Source: a virus
IMG/VR virus record: IMGVR_UViG_3300010885_066018
Location: 1-27,926 of that record
Length of the DNA stretch: 27,926 nucleotides
Reading direction: 5' to 3' (one strand)
Shown piece by piece: positions 8,885-15,274 of this stretch; position 1 is the stretch's first letter, and each line of letters opens with the position of its first letter. Position numbers and translations under genes: made by a program. The notes under the pieces are model-generated. The model had not been told where the DNA came from and ran no database searches. It worked only from the letters and a program-made list of their open reading frames with translations.

Positions 8885-9196
8885 ATGACAAACGCTTCAA
8901 ACACCGCCGCTCTTGCTGATGCCTACGCTGCTCTCAAGTATGAGGAGAAAAACCTCGCTGCTCGCATCGACGCCGTCAAGGCCGAGATCATTTCTACCGG
9001 CGAGGAAGAGATCCTTGGCGATACCTGCGTCGTTGCTCTTGTATCCAAGAAGGGTGCAGAGACGCTCGACAAGGCAGCTGCCATCGCTCTCCTCAAGGAG
9101 CTCGGCGCTACATCTGACCAGATCGCTGCGCTGACCAAGATTGGCAAGCCTTCGACGGCTCTGCAGATCAAGCCAAAGCTTTCCTTAGCCGTCTAA
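8885..9196 (+). CDS. Conserved phage protein of unknown function
   Basis: 103 residues: two N-terminal helices (ALADAYAALKYEEKNLAARI, then VKAEIISTGEEEILGD), a short beta segment TCVVALVSKKG, TLDKAAAIALLKELG, and a basic end. This layout (Lys/Glu helices, then a TLD-K-A-x-x-x-L-L-K element) recalls a small protein repeatedly found in early regions of alphaproteobacterial phages, without known function. A GGAG site lies 8 nt upstream. First gene after promoter P1; Ala-rich and unusually GC-rich compared with the next genes, which may reflect high expression. Followed by a stem-loop at 9201-9216. Confidence 0.75.
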   Translation: MTNASNTAALADAYAALKYEEKNLAARIDAVKAEIISTGEEEILGDTCVVALVSKKGAETLDKAAAIALLKELGATSDQIAALTKIGKPSTALQIKPKLSLAV

Positions 9197-9200
9197 TGTG

Positions 9201-9216
9201 AGGGGCTCCGGCCCCT
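9201..9216 (+). terminator. Stem-loop with TCCG tetraloop (partial terminator or mRNA stabiliser)
   Basis: AGGGGC/GCCCCT stem closed by a TCCG loop (UNCG class), followed by CCCC and only TTT. The T tract is weak, so it may attenuate transcription or protect the 3' end of the upstream mRNA rather than fully terminate. Confidence 0.5.
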
Positions 9217-9242
9217 CCCCTTTATACCTGATGGAGATTGAT

Positions 9243-9446
9243 ATGGCACCGCTTACGAAACCAATCCCTGACCATCGCTTTCATGAATATCCTGATGATC
9301 TTCTCAAAAGCCTCATAAAATTCTGGCGAATGGACATGGATATATCTGACGCTGAACCCGAGGTTTACAAAACATTAACTGATAACGCCTACAAAGTTCT
9401 CGGTTACAGATGCGCTATTCAATACTTAGAAATTTATGGAGATTGA
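9243..9446 (+). CDS. Small hypothetical early protein
   Basis: 67 residues starting MAPLTKPIPDHRFHEYPDD; predicted helical with VYKTLTDNAYKVLGYRCAIQYLEIYGD at the end. The start is the second ATG of ATGGAGATTGATATG (9231-9245): the first ATG overlaps the GGAG ribosome-binding site, so the MEID extension is probably not made. The stop overlaps the leader of the next gene. Acidic/aromatic composition resembles many phage host-takeover proteins, but no family is recognised. Confidence 0.7.
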   Translation: MAPLTKPIPDHRFHEYPDDLLKSLIKFWRMDMDISDAEPEVYKTLTDNAYKVLGYRCAIQYLEIYGD

Positions 9447-9447
9447 T

Positions 9448-9807
9448 ATGTCTGCTTTCGTCGTCAACAACATGACCATCCACCGATGCTTGTATGGCCT
9501 GTTTTATGCCAAGCTTGCTTTTGGTTATAGCCCATCAGTTGGCCAGAAGCTTCTTGATTTAAATATGCGCGCCGTTAATGCGCGCTACAATGAGAATGAT
9601 CCCGCTCCTAAATTTGAAAGCGTTGGCGATGTTGACGTCTCAAAAATGAGCGCCGTTAAAGCTTTGCACTGCCTGCGTTACCAATGCAGCGAAGGCGACA
9701 TCCCAAAAGATCCTTTGTTTAAGAAGATCTCGCGTGCAATTGAGATCCTTTCAGAAGACATCGTCTGCAATCTACCAGAATGGAATCAAGTTCCCTGGGA
9801 CAGTTGA
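9448..9807 (+). CDS. Conserved phage/plasmid protein of unknown function
   Basis: 119 residues beginning MSAFVVNNMTIHRCLYGLFY. Start is the second ATG of ATGGAGATTGATATG. The MSAFVV opening, the central NARYNENDP, and SAVKALHCLRYQCSEGD match, from memory, a recurrent protein of phages and plasmids that carries a conserved YQ-C/S-C/S-E signature and has no assigned function. Cys and Glu of that signature are present (about residues 75-80). Second of a chain of early genes sharing the same translation leader. Confidence 0.7.
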   Translation: MSAFVVNNMTIHRCLYGLFYAKLAFGYSPSVGQKLLDLNMRAVNARYNENDPAPKFESVGDVDVSKMSAVKALHCLRYQCSEGDIPKDPLFKKISRAIEILSEDIVCNLPEWNQVPWDS

Positions 9808-9831
9808 CAAGTGAAGAAACTTCACTATGAT
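9804..9831 (+). promoter_or_regulatory. Early promoter P2 with palindromic operator in the spacer
   Basis: Consensus -35 TTGACA (9804-9809), 16-nt spacer and -10 TATGAT (9826-9831). The spacer contains a perfect 7-bp-arm palindrome AGTGAAG-AAA-CTTCACT (9810-9826), the extended form of the site in P1. The -35 box overlaps the stop region of the upstream gene. A GAATC (GANTC class) lies at 9834-9838, about at the predicted start of transcription. Confidence 0.75.
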
Positions 9832-9860
9832 ATGAATCATTAATTGATATGGAGATTGAT

Positions 9861-10109
9861 ATGACAAACACCGTAAAACCAGACTTCATCGTTCATGCCG
9901 GCGAATGGGCCACCCTGTGGCAGTTCCAGCCTGTTTCTGCGCAGGCTCTAGAATTTGTCCAGGAAGAGCTGAACATGCTCATCGAAGATTGGCAATGGAT
10001 TGGCGGCTCGTTCGCCATGGACCACCGCCCTGCACGAGATCTTGCTCGTTACATCGTCGGCGAAGGCATGACCGTTTACCACCCTGATTATGGATATTTT
10101 GGAGGTTGA
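9861..10109 (+). CDS. Small hypothetical early protein
   Basis: 82 residues. Start at the second ATG of ATGGAGATTGATATG. Contains HAGEWATLWQFQPVSAQALEF, EELNMLIEDWQWIGGSFAMD and a Gly-rich end HPDYGYFGG. Tryptophan-rich, soluble, no signal peptide. First gene behind promoter P2. Its last codons form the GGAGG site for the next gene. No family recognised. Confidence 0.65.
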   Translation: MTNTVKPDFIVHAGEWATLWQFQPVSAQALEFVQEELNMLIEDWQWIGGSFAMDHRPARDLARYIVGEGMTVYHPDYGYFGG

Positions 10110-10110
10110 T

Positions 10111-10299
10111 ATGGATAAGTGGAAAATTTGGATCAAAAAAAGACAAGGTAATGGATTTGTTTGGAATGCAATGCAAACCAGCGACGGCAGAGTTTATGAA
10201 TTTTTAACACGTTCAGAGGCAATGAATGTAGCTGATAAATTATATCAAAACGAAGTATACGGCGAAAAAATTGCCGTATCAAAACATGCGCCTGAATAA
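10111..10299 (+). CDS. Small hypothetical early protein
   Basis: 62 residues: MDKWKIWIKKRQGNGFVWNA, then SDGRVYEFLTRSEAMNVADKLY. The pattern (beta strands followed by a helix with EAMNVADKL) is typical of very small phage proteins that resemble query-residue/EF-loop fillers of unknown role. Start at 10111, where GGAGG ends 6 nt upstream, 1 nt after the previous stop. AT-rich relative to its neighbour. Confidence 0.65.
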   Translation: MDKWKIWIKKRQGNGFVWNAMQTSDGRVYEFLTRSEAMNVADKLYQNEVYGEKIAVSKHAPE

Positions 10300-10310
10300 C
10301 GGAGATTGAT

Positions 10311-10640
10311 ATGGATCAGAAACGCCCCTTTATCTTTGGCAGCTTGCAGCTTTGCTACGACGTTAATCCTAAACTCTGGAATGTGTTTTGCGCATTGACA
10401 AGCAGGCCTATTGGTCAACCCAATTACAATTGGACGGAGCATGACGTGATTATCTTTTTACTCTCTCGGGGACTTGCAAAAAATGACGCCGGAAACGCTC
10501 AGACAGATAATGAAAAAAGAGGACCTGTCAGTGAAGGATTTAGCTACGATATCCGGCGTGACAGCAAGACAGGTAATTGCATGGCGACAAGGAGACTTTC
10601 CAATTCCGATGACGGTTGCCTTTTTATTGTTGGCTCTTGA
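10311..10640 (+). CDS. Hypothetical early protein overlapping the HTH gene
   Basis: 109 residues preceded by a perfect GGAGATTGATATG leader, so translation starts here. Residues 1-57 (through TEHDVIIFLLSRGLAK) look like normal protein. The remaining 52 residues are polar and disordered-looking and lie in the other frame of the HTH gene at 10483. Either the tail is genuine overlapping code, or the gene was shortened or frameshifted. A run of six A (GCA AAA AAT) lies at the point where the character changes. Unknown function. Confidence 0.5.
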   Translation: MDQKRPFIFGSLQLCYDVNPKLWNVFCALTSRPIGQPNYNWTEHDVIIFLLSRGLAKNDAGNAQTDNEKRGPVSEGFSYDIRRDSKTGNCMATRRLSNSDDGCLFIVGS

Positions 10641-10707
10641 TGAAGGCCAGCTAACCCAAGACTGGCTTATAGACGCCCTGCAAGCAGAATTAAGGGAAGG
10701 TGCATAA
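10483..10707 (+). CDS. Cro/C1-like helix-turn-helix protein
   Basis: 74 residues. TLRQIMKKEDLSVKDLATI then SGVTARQVIAWRQGD form a clear helix-turn-helix of the lambda Cro/C1 superfamily, followed by a hydrophobic helix VAFLLLALDEGQLTQDWLIDAL, probably for dimerisation. A GGGGA site lies about 9 nt before the ATG; a TTG 9 nt upstream is an alternative start. It lies in the operon whose promoters contain a palindromic operator and is the closest candidate for its repressor (inference). It overlaps the 10311 gene by 158 nt and its stop overlaps the next start. Confidence 0.75.
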   Translation: MTPETLRQIMKKEDLSVKDLATISGVTARQVIAWRQGDFPIPMTVAFLLLALDEGQLTQDWLIDALQAELREGA

Positions 10708-10946
10708 TGTTAAAACATTCAGGAACAGGGTGGGCAGTTGCCTGGGGTAAAAGAAGGCTTTGGACTGCGCGCCCAGACGATGCTCATGTAGACGCCATCA
10801 ACGCTCCTGTCTTTAAAAGAAAACAGGATGCTCGATTCTTTGCAGATATAAGAATTGAGCAACTTAAGAAAACTGGATGGTTCTCAGAAAAAGACGCAAA
10901 AAATGTTACAATTGTAAGAGTTAAATCTTCAATTGAGTTAGTATAA
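10707..10946 (+). CDS. Small hypothetical early protein
   Basis: 79 residues starting MLKHSGTGWAVAWGKRRLWT; contains VFKRKQDARFFADIRIEQLK and ends VTIVRVKSSIELV. Start codon overlaps the HTH stop (TAATG), with AAGG upstream. Mixed alpha/beta, basic, no membrane segment. Last gene of the early operon, immediately followed by a long bidirectional stem-loop. No family recognised. Confidence 0.6.
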   Translation: MLKHSGTGWAVAWGKRRLWTARPDDAHVDAINAPVFKRKQDARFFADIRIEQLKKTGWFSEKDAKNVTIVRVKSSIELV

Positions 10947-10948
10947 AA

Positions 10949-11036
10949 AAAGGGGAGGTAAGCTGCAAATCTCTGCGAGCTTCGCAGAAGCAAGCAGCTG
11001 CCTCCCCTTTACACGCATGTTGTCACGCGATGCGTG
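10949..11036. terminator. Three-tier bidirectional terminator plus adjacent hairpin
   Basis: Outer stem AAAGGGGAGG (10949-10958) pairs with CCTCCCCTTT (11001-11010). Then AGCTGC pairs with GCAGCT, and TCTGCGA pairs with TCGCAGA around a GCT loop. On the minus strand the structure is followed by seven T, a strong terminator for the replication operon; on the plus strand only three T follow. A second 7-bp hairpin (CACGCAT/ATGCGTG, 11012-11036) abuts it. The remaining gap to 11121 shows no gene. Confidence 0.7.
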
Positions 11037-11121
11037 CTTCTGTTACTCAGATACTCCAAACTGAACTACCTCGCCATTTATTCGCGACCACAGGGCCGGC
11101 GGGCGTTACCCTCGTGATTCC

Positions 11122-11805
11122 TTAAAAGGGAATGTCGTCTCCCGTTTCCCAACTGAACCCTTCAATGCCATCAATTGGCGGAGTTGCATCAAATATTCCT
11201 TCTGCCGTTGGCGGACCAATTGGCGTATCCAGTGGATCTTGCACTGCCGTCTTTGTCTTCGTTACCGTCGCGCCTGGAAACTCTTTCTTTGCCATCGCTA
11301 TTTCTGGGAATGCAGAAATAATATGCGCAATTTCGTCCAGCGTATAGACGTTTATTTTACGACCTTCCGCAAGAATGCGATTCGCCAATTGAGGCTCTCT
11401 GACGACAGTTGCCACTGTGCCGTCTTCAAGACATACCTCCCATATTGCCGGGTCAAGAACTTCCGCGCCGTTTGCCTCCGCCGCTTTATCGAGCGCAGCC
11501 CAAGCCTTCGCCATACGAGCTGATTCACGCTTCACGTCCTCCAGATTGCCTGTCCAACGCGCCTGGCTAGTAAGGTAGCGTTGCCGATCGAACTTCTCCC
11601 TCAGCTCCGTGCTAACGAGTAGCCGCAGCCTATCCCTTCCCCACTTGAGCTCTAACTGCACCTCGAGCGCGTCCGCCTCATCAAGGGCAGCCCTGCCGGC
11701 GATATACATGCCGGGAGTCGCCATCCAAGGTATCGGTGTGTAGTGACTAACTGCGACGCCGCGGTCAGACTTTGTCGGAGGTCTCCTCGCCGGTTTCTTC
11801 GCCAT
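11122..11805 (-). CDS. Hypothetical protein with SSB-like acidic C-terminal tip
   Basis: 227 residues. Basic N-terminus (AKKPARRPPTKSDRG), a central helical region rich in Ala, Arg and Glu (FDRQRYLTSQARW, AKAWAALDKAAEANG), a beta segment IWEVCLEDGTVATVVREP, and a Pro/Thr/Asp-rich linker ending WETGDDIPF. The last six residues match the tip of bacterial SSB (acidic then DIPF), which recruits repair and replication proteins. No OB fold is evident by eye. Last gene of the leftward replication operon; starts 4 nt after the preceding gene. It may act as a replication-fork accessory or a decoy for SSB-interacting proteins (inference). Confidence 0.75.
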   Translation of the reverse strand: MAKKPARRPPTKSDRGVAVSHYTPIPWMATPGMYIAGRAALDEADALEVQLELKWGRDRLRLLVSTELREKFDRQRYLTSQARWTGNLEDVKRESARMAKAWAALDKAAEANGAEVLDPAIWEVCLEDGTVATVVREPQLANRILAEGRKINVYTLDEIAHIISAFPEIAMAKKEFPGATVTKTKTAVQDPLDTPIGPPTAEGIFDATPPIDGIEGFSWETGDDIPF

Positions 11806-11809
11806 GACG

Positions 11810-12028
11810 CTAGTCCTTATCCCAGGAGAACTTTGGCAGCGTCACCTTGGCTCGAGCGGCCTTCGCCGCGTCGCCGTATAATTCATCTTTCAGCTTTTCA
11901 TCCAATCGAGCCTGCCGGATCGACTTGAGCTTTGGTGGCGGTGCGTCAAGATTAGACGACCCCATTGTGTCGCCGCCTGCATGTCTGTGTATTTTTTTAT
12001 TTATTACAAATGCCGGTTCCTTCGCCAT
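11810..12028 (-). CDS. Small basic hypothetical protein
   Basis: 72 residues starting MAKEPAFVINKKIHRHAGG. The C-terminal half is Lys/Arg/Ala-rich (KLKSIRQARLDEKLKDELYG, AKAARAKVTLPKFSWDKD). Start at 12028 is preceded by GGAGAAGAGAG. It overlaps the upstream gene by 32 nt and ends 4 nt before the SSB-tip gene. High charge suggests nucleic-acid contact, but no fold is recognised. Confidence 0.65.
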   Translation of the reverse strand: MAKEPAFVINKKIHRHAGGDTMGSSNLDAPPPKLKSIRQARLDEKLKDELYGDAAKAARAKVTLPKFSWDKD

Positions 12029-12209
12029 CTCTCTTCTCCATCTCAATATCAACAGTTCTCTGTTCAGCAAAAATCGCTTCGATGAGCAGCATCGCCGTCT
12101 CGCCGAGCTTCAGACATCCACACGACGGATCTCTTGGCGCGTTTTTGACAACCGCCATAAATCGCTCAAGCCGGCCGCCAGTAAGTTCAGGGGGAGGGTT
12201 AGTAATCAT
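11997..12209 (-). CDS. Small hypothetical protein downstream of the repeat cluster
   Basis: 70 residues from ATG 12209: MITNPPPELTGGRLERFMAV, then APRDPSCGCLKLGETAMLLIEAIFAEQR. A TTG at 12224 would add five residues; both starts lack a strong ribosome-binding site, so the start is uncertain. Helical second half; two close cysteines (CGC). First gene after the repeat and GC-rich block. Unknown function. Confidence 0.5.
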   Translation of the reverse strand: MITNPPPELTGGRLERFMAVVKNAPRDPSCGCLKLGETAMLLIEAIFAEQRTVDIEMEKRDGEGTGICNK

Positions 12210-12253
12210 TTCAAAATTCAACAATTCAAATTGCCGTTAGGTTTTAACACTAT

Positions 12254-12351
12254 CCCGCCGCCGCCGTCAAGCGCGTCGGCAGCGCAGCGAGCGGCGCAGC
12301 GTCAGCGCAGCCGCGAAGCGGAGCGGGGGGGATTCCCCAAAGGGGGGGGGA
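12254..12351. other. GC-rich non-coding block with poly-G runs
   Basis: About 100 bases of very high GC content in a window that is otherwise near 50%. It contains three imperfect GCGCAGC repeats (about 12281-12317), a G7 run (12325-12331) and a G9 run (12342-12350), and a CCCC-AAA-GGGG stem. No coding frame is convincing. It directly adjoins the TACTTCCG repeat cluster. It could be origin architecture, a terminator, or a region prone to sequencing error in the G runs. Confidence 0.6.
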
Positions 12352-12540
12352 TTACTTCCGTATACTTACTTCCGTATCTAAGTTGCTGATATATCATGTA
12401 AAACCTCACGGGAGTATACAAGCTATCTCCGTGCCCGGAAGTATGTTACTTCCGGAGCATATATTAATCATTGTTTTCGTTAGATTCAGGCCCGGAAGTA
12501 TCTATCCTACTTCCGGAATTTTTAGAATTTACTTCCGTAA
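12352..12540. repeat. Cluster of seven TACTTCCG repeats (iteron-like)
   Basis: Two 14-nt direct repeats TTACTTCCGTATAC/TCT (12352-12365, 12366-12379). Two inverted pairs of CCGGAAGTA/TACTTCCGG with 3-nt (12435-12455) and 7-nt (12492-12516) spacers. One more TACTTCCGTAA at 12530-12540. A degenerate copy (CGGGAGTATAC) lies near 12409, inside a bulged CACGG/CCGTG stem (12407-12433). AT-rich bases (ATATATCATG, ATATATTAATC) intervene. The right half lies inside the 3' end of the primase-helicase gene. Candidate origin iterons or operators. Confidence 0.8.
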
Positions 12541-14695
12541 CATTTCGGGGGTCAAAAATTATTTTCAGCCCCTTCATTTTTGTGTCCTTGTTTCTCACTT
12601 GCTCGGCAATAAATCCCGAATCAACGAGCGCACTTATCACGGCGTATGAATTTGATTCGTTTAATTTGCGTCTCGTTATGGCGTGCAATCGACGGTATGC
12701 ATGACGTGGATCGAGCTTCATATTCCTCGCCATTGACCATGGTTTATTGGCGTCCCAATCCTCTTTAATTGACGCCAGGATGCGGTCGCGCTCCTCGATC
12801 GGCATCTTGATAGGACCGGCATAATAGAAGCCTGTCTCCTGCTTATTGCCAAAGCCAACATCCCTTGCGGCCGCCTTGTCGCTCTTTTGGATTGTTGGGA
12901 CCAACGACGTTTTGAACCCGTCTGTGCTGACGGTCTTCATGTTGATCGTCATCGACCAGCCATCTGGAGCGGCCTTGATCTTGTAGGCAGTCATGATGAG
13001 CTCGTCGGAGCCCTTCTCGCGATCCATCGTCATGATGCTATCTCCGTCGCCGATCAGGGCTGACGATCCACGCATGCCGCCTTCGCCGTTTTTGGCGACG
13101 TGATGCATGCCGATATCTGCTGAGTTGAACGCCTGCCGGATCTTTGTCCTAATATCATTAAAGATCGACATCTCTGGAGCGCCGTTTTCGTCTGCTCCAG
13201 GAATAACCTTAGAGATCGTATCGTAAATTATTAACGCCGGATCTTTACCCTTCGATCGATAATTTATTTCCCAGGAGAGCGTTTTCATAAGCCGCAAACG
13301 ATCGGCCTCACGCATAAGGTTTAACGCGTCAGGGATGACGATATAGTTCTTCCGATCAAGCTTAACGCCGTATTCGTCCTCGAATGCGCTGATGCGGTTG
13401 TAATGGTCGTATAGGCCCTCTGTAGTGATATAAATCACCAAGCCATGCGTATTGACCTTCCGGCCTAAAAAGCTATCCATGCCCGTTGCTACGGCGACGC
13501 CGAGGCCCATGCCAACGAATGTCTTGCCGACGCCTGGAGCTGCTGCGAAAAAGTGTGACCCGCCTTCGACAATGATCCCCTCCCACAGCCAGACTGGAGG
13601 AGACATGTTTCGTAAATCCTCGATGTCCCAGACCCGAAACAAATCCGGCGGCCTTTGAACCTCACCACCGTCTGTGATATCCGGAACATCCTGGGTAAAA
13701 TTTTCGAGGATTACTCTTTCATTTGTCTCATATGGCTGGGGCTTACCGGCCTCGTCGGCGATCTTTGTATCCCACTGCTTGATTGCCGCGCGCCATTTCT
13801 GATTGAAAAGCGTAATGCCGCGGTTTTCACGCTCGAGCAGCATATGCTTCGGCGTGCCAGGCTCATGTATCCTGGCCTCGACAGATTCGACGTATGATTC
13901 GAATAATTCCTTCTTGTGCGTCGTTTGCTCTGATTCAGTCGGAATGATCGGCGCGTCGCGATAGAGATCGATGACCTTGCGAAAGATCATGCGATGCATC
14001 AGGCTTTCGCGGCCGTCCTTGCGCTTGCCCCATTCATCGAACTCGGCTTCGGGCGTAGCGGTTTTAATTCGCTCGCCTGCAGGTGTAATAGTTGCACCTA
14101 GTGAATCTATTTCATCACATAGCCACTTTGGCATTTCTGGTATTTCGATCGTGTCCGGCTCTTGGTCGGTCAACCAATCGTAATGCTTTCCTGATTCGTG
14201 CTTCGAGGGCGGAAGCATTGCAAAGCCGCCAACGCCTCGGATGTCGACGCCTAATTCACTATTTTTACAGGTAGGACAATTCCATCCTTCAGGCGCACGG
14301 AAAAACATTTGGTAGCCGCCACCGCCTGTTCGCTGAGTGGGACATTCGGACATGATGCCGGCGTTATGGTCTGTGTGAACCCCGTCCCACCAAATTTGGG
14401 CTTTGGGGTTTTTATGGGTATCGAGATCAACAACAACGATGCGCCCAGGAGACACGCCAGTAATGAGACCCATATTACTTCTTTGGGAATACTTCCCTGC
14501 GGCTCCATACCATCCATCGAACACCTCCTGTGATACAAGTTCGTGCGTGTATTGCTTCCATTCTTGCAGGAATGGTCGTTTCCATGACTTCGCTTCATTA
14601 GGCATGTATGCAGGAACAACCTGCATGCCTAATTGACGATAGAGCTTTGCATAGTCCGCGGGTGAGGCGAACTCTGAATCAAATTCCGGTAACAT
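12464..14695 (-). CDS. Bifunctional primase-polymerase / RecA-fold replicative helicase
   Basis: 743 residues. N-terminal PrimPol domain (AEP superfamily): NMGLITG near 74-80, catalytic VVVDLD (Asp90, Asp92), TGGGGYQMFF (123-132), a CPTC pair (140-143), and DIRGVGGFAMLPPSKH (151-166). After a linker, a RepA/AAA_25-like hexameric helicase domain carries Walker A APGVGKT (386-392) and Walker B LIIYD (about 488-492), then MRGSSALIGDGDSIMTM. A C-terminal region is probably a winged-helix. It would lay primers and unwind phage DNA. The C-terminal 26 codons overlap the TACTTCCG repeats. The translation leader has weak AAGG and a strong upstream mini-ORF. Confidence 0.93.
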   Translation of the reverse strand: MLPEFDSEFASPADYAKLYRQLGMQVVPAYMPNEAKSWKRPFLQEWKQYTHELVSQEVFDGWYGAAGKYSQRSNMGLITGVSPGRIVVVDLDTHKNPKAQIWWDGVHTDHNAGIMSECPTQRTGGGGYQMFFRAPEGWNCPTCKNSELGVDIRGVGGFAMLPPSKHESGKHYDWLTDQEPDTIEIPEMPKWLCDEIDSLGATITPAGERIKTATPEAEFDEWGKRKDGRESLMHRMIFRKVIDLYRDAPIIPTESEQTTHKKELFESYVESVEARIHEPGTPKHMLLERENRGITLFNQKWRAAIKQWDTKIADEAGKPQPYETNERVILENFTQDVPDITDGGEVQRPPDLFRVWDIEDLRNMSPPVWLWEGIIVEGGSHFFAAAPGVGKTFVGMGLGVAVATGMDSFLGRKVNTHGLVIYITTEGLYDHYNRISAFEDEYGVKLDRKNYIVIPDALNLMREADRLRLMKTLSWEINYRSKGKDPALIIYDTISKVIPGADENGAPEMSIFNDIRTKIRQAFNSADIGMHHVAKNGEGGMRGSSALIGDGDSIMTMDREKGSDELIMTAYKIKAAPDGWSMTINMKTVSTDGFKTSLVPTIQKSDKAAARDVGFGNKQETGFYYAGPIKMPIEERDRILASIKEDWDANKPWSMARNMKLDPRHAYRRLHAITRRKLNESNSYAVISALVDSGFIAEQVRNKDTKMKGLKIIFDPRNVTEVNSKNSGSRIDTSGPESNENND

Positions 14696-14746
14696 GCTGA
14701 GGGGCCTTTATATCGATTGATTTATGTTAATGAATACTGTATCTAT

Positions 14747-14770
14747 TCATGGTCGTTTTGCTTTCGTCAT
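14747..14770 (-). CDS. Seven-codon leader mini-ORF upstream of primase-helicase
   Basis: Minus-strand ATG at 14770 encodes MTKAKRP and stops at 14747. It has the strongest ribosome-binding site nearby (GGGAGG, 5-6 nt before ATG), whereas the primase-helicase ATG, 52 nt further on, has only AAGG. The 126-nt gap between the resolvase and helicase genes has no other gene. It may couple or restrain helicase translation; it may equally be a chance start. Confidence 0.3.
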   Translation of the reverse strand: MTKAKRP

Positions 14771-14821
14771 TACGACACCTCCCTTGAGACTTTATGGCGT
14801 CCAGCAATGGGCGCTTATTTT

Positions 14822-15274
14822 TTATAAGTTTATCCTTGCACCATACAGTGCGAGAAGAGCTGCTTCCGCGCGGCCATTATCTTTCTTCCTGCGAAAGTGC
14901 TCGCTGAATGGCCACGTTGAAATAGCAAGAGCGCGTGCTTGTTCTTTGTCGGCCGTTAAACCAAAATGCTTTTTCCATTTTGTCGGCGCAACATTTATTG
15001 TTGGAATATGCAAAGAGCCAACAACGCCCTTTGCAATTCCATAACTCATGCCAAAATTAAAACTGCTTGCGACGCCTTGCTTGGGCATAGAATGGACAAT
15101 CTCGATAACGGCTAAGTCAGGCGCGTATTGATGAATTAAATCATGCAATGCTGATGCATTTATTTCCTTGCCAACAATAGGAACATCATATGCCGATATG
15201 CCTGCACGTTGATCGGGAAAATAAAATGCTACTGCGCCGCTTATGCCGGGATCAATGCCCATAATGCATTTCAT
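14822..15274 (-). CDS. RuvC-like Holliday-junction resolvase
   Basis: 150 residues with the RNase H fold motifs of phage RuvC proteins: MGIDPGISGA (Asp8), AVIEIVH (Glu58), and KDNGRAEAALLALYG (Asp132, Glu137). GVASSFNFGMSYGIAKGVV in the middle is also typical of RuvC. Such enzymes resolve branched DNA before packaging. Shorter than bacterial RuvC, as usual for phage versions. It overlaps the GIY-YIG gene by 4 nt, and the helicase gene follows, placing it in the replication operon. Confidence 0.92.
   Translation of the reverse strand: MKCIMGIDPGISGAVAFYFPDQRAGISAYDVPIVGKEINASALHDLIHQYAPDLAVIEIVHSMPKQGVASSFNFGMSYGIAKGVVGSLHIPTINVAPTKWKKHFGLTADKEQARALAISTWPFSEHFRRKKDNGRAEAALLALYGARINL

Noticed and set aside
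9436-9450. Upstream start giving an MEID N-terminal extension (also at 9231 and 9849)
   Set aside because: The first ATG overlaps the GGAG ribosome-binding site; the second ATG is correctly spaced.
10474-10483. -1 ribosomal slippage at GCA AAA AAT
   Set aside because: A -1 shift meets TGA at once (AAA AAA TGA), so it would only truncate; only a +1 event could join the HTH frame.
11041-11121. tRNA-like GTAGTTCAGTTTGG segment on the minus strand
   Set aside because: No T-arm GTTCGA-type loop, anticodon stem or acceptor pairing could be assembled.
12352-12540. CRISPR-like reading of the repeated units
   Set aside because: Repeats are 8-14 nt, in mixed orientation and with irregular spacing; no spacer-repeat structure.
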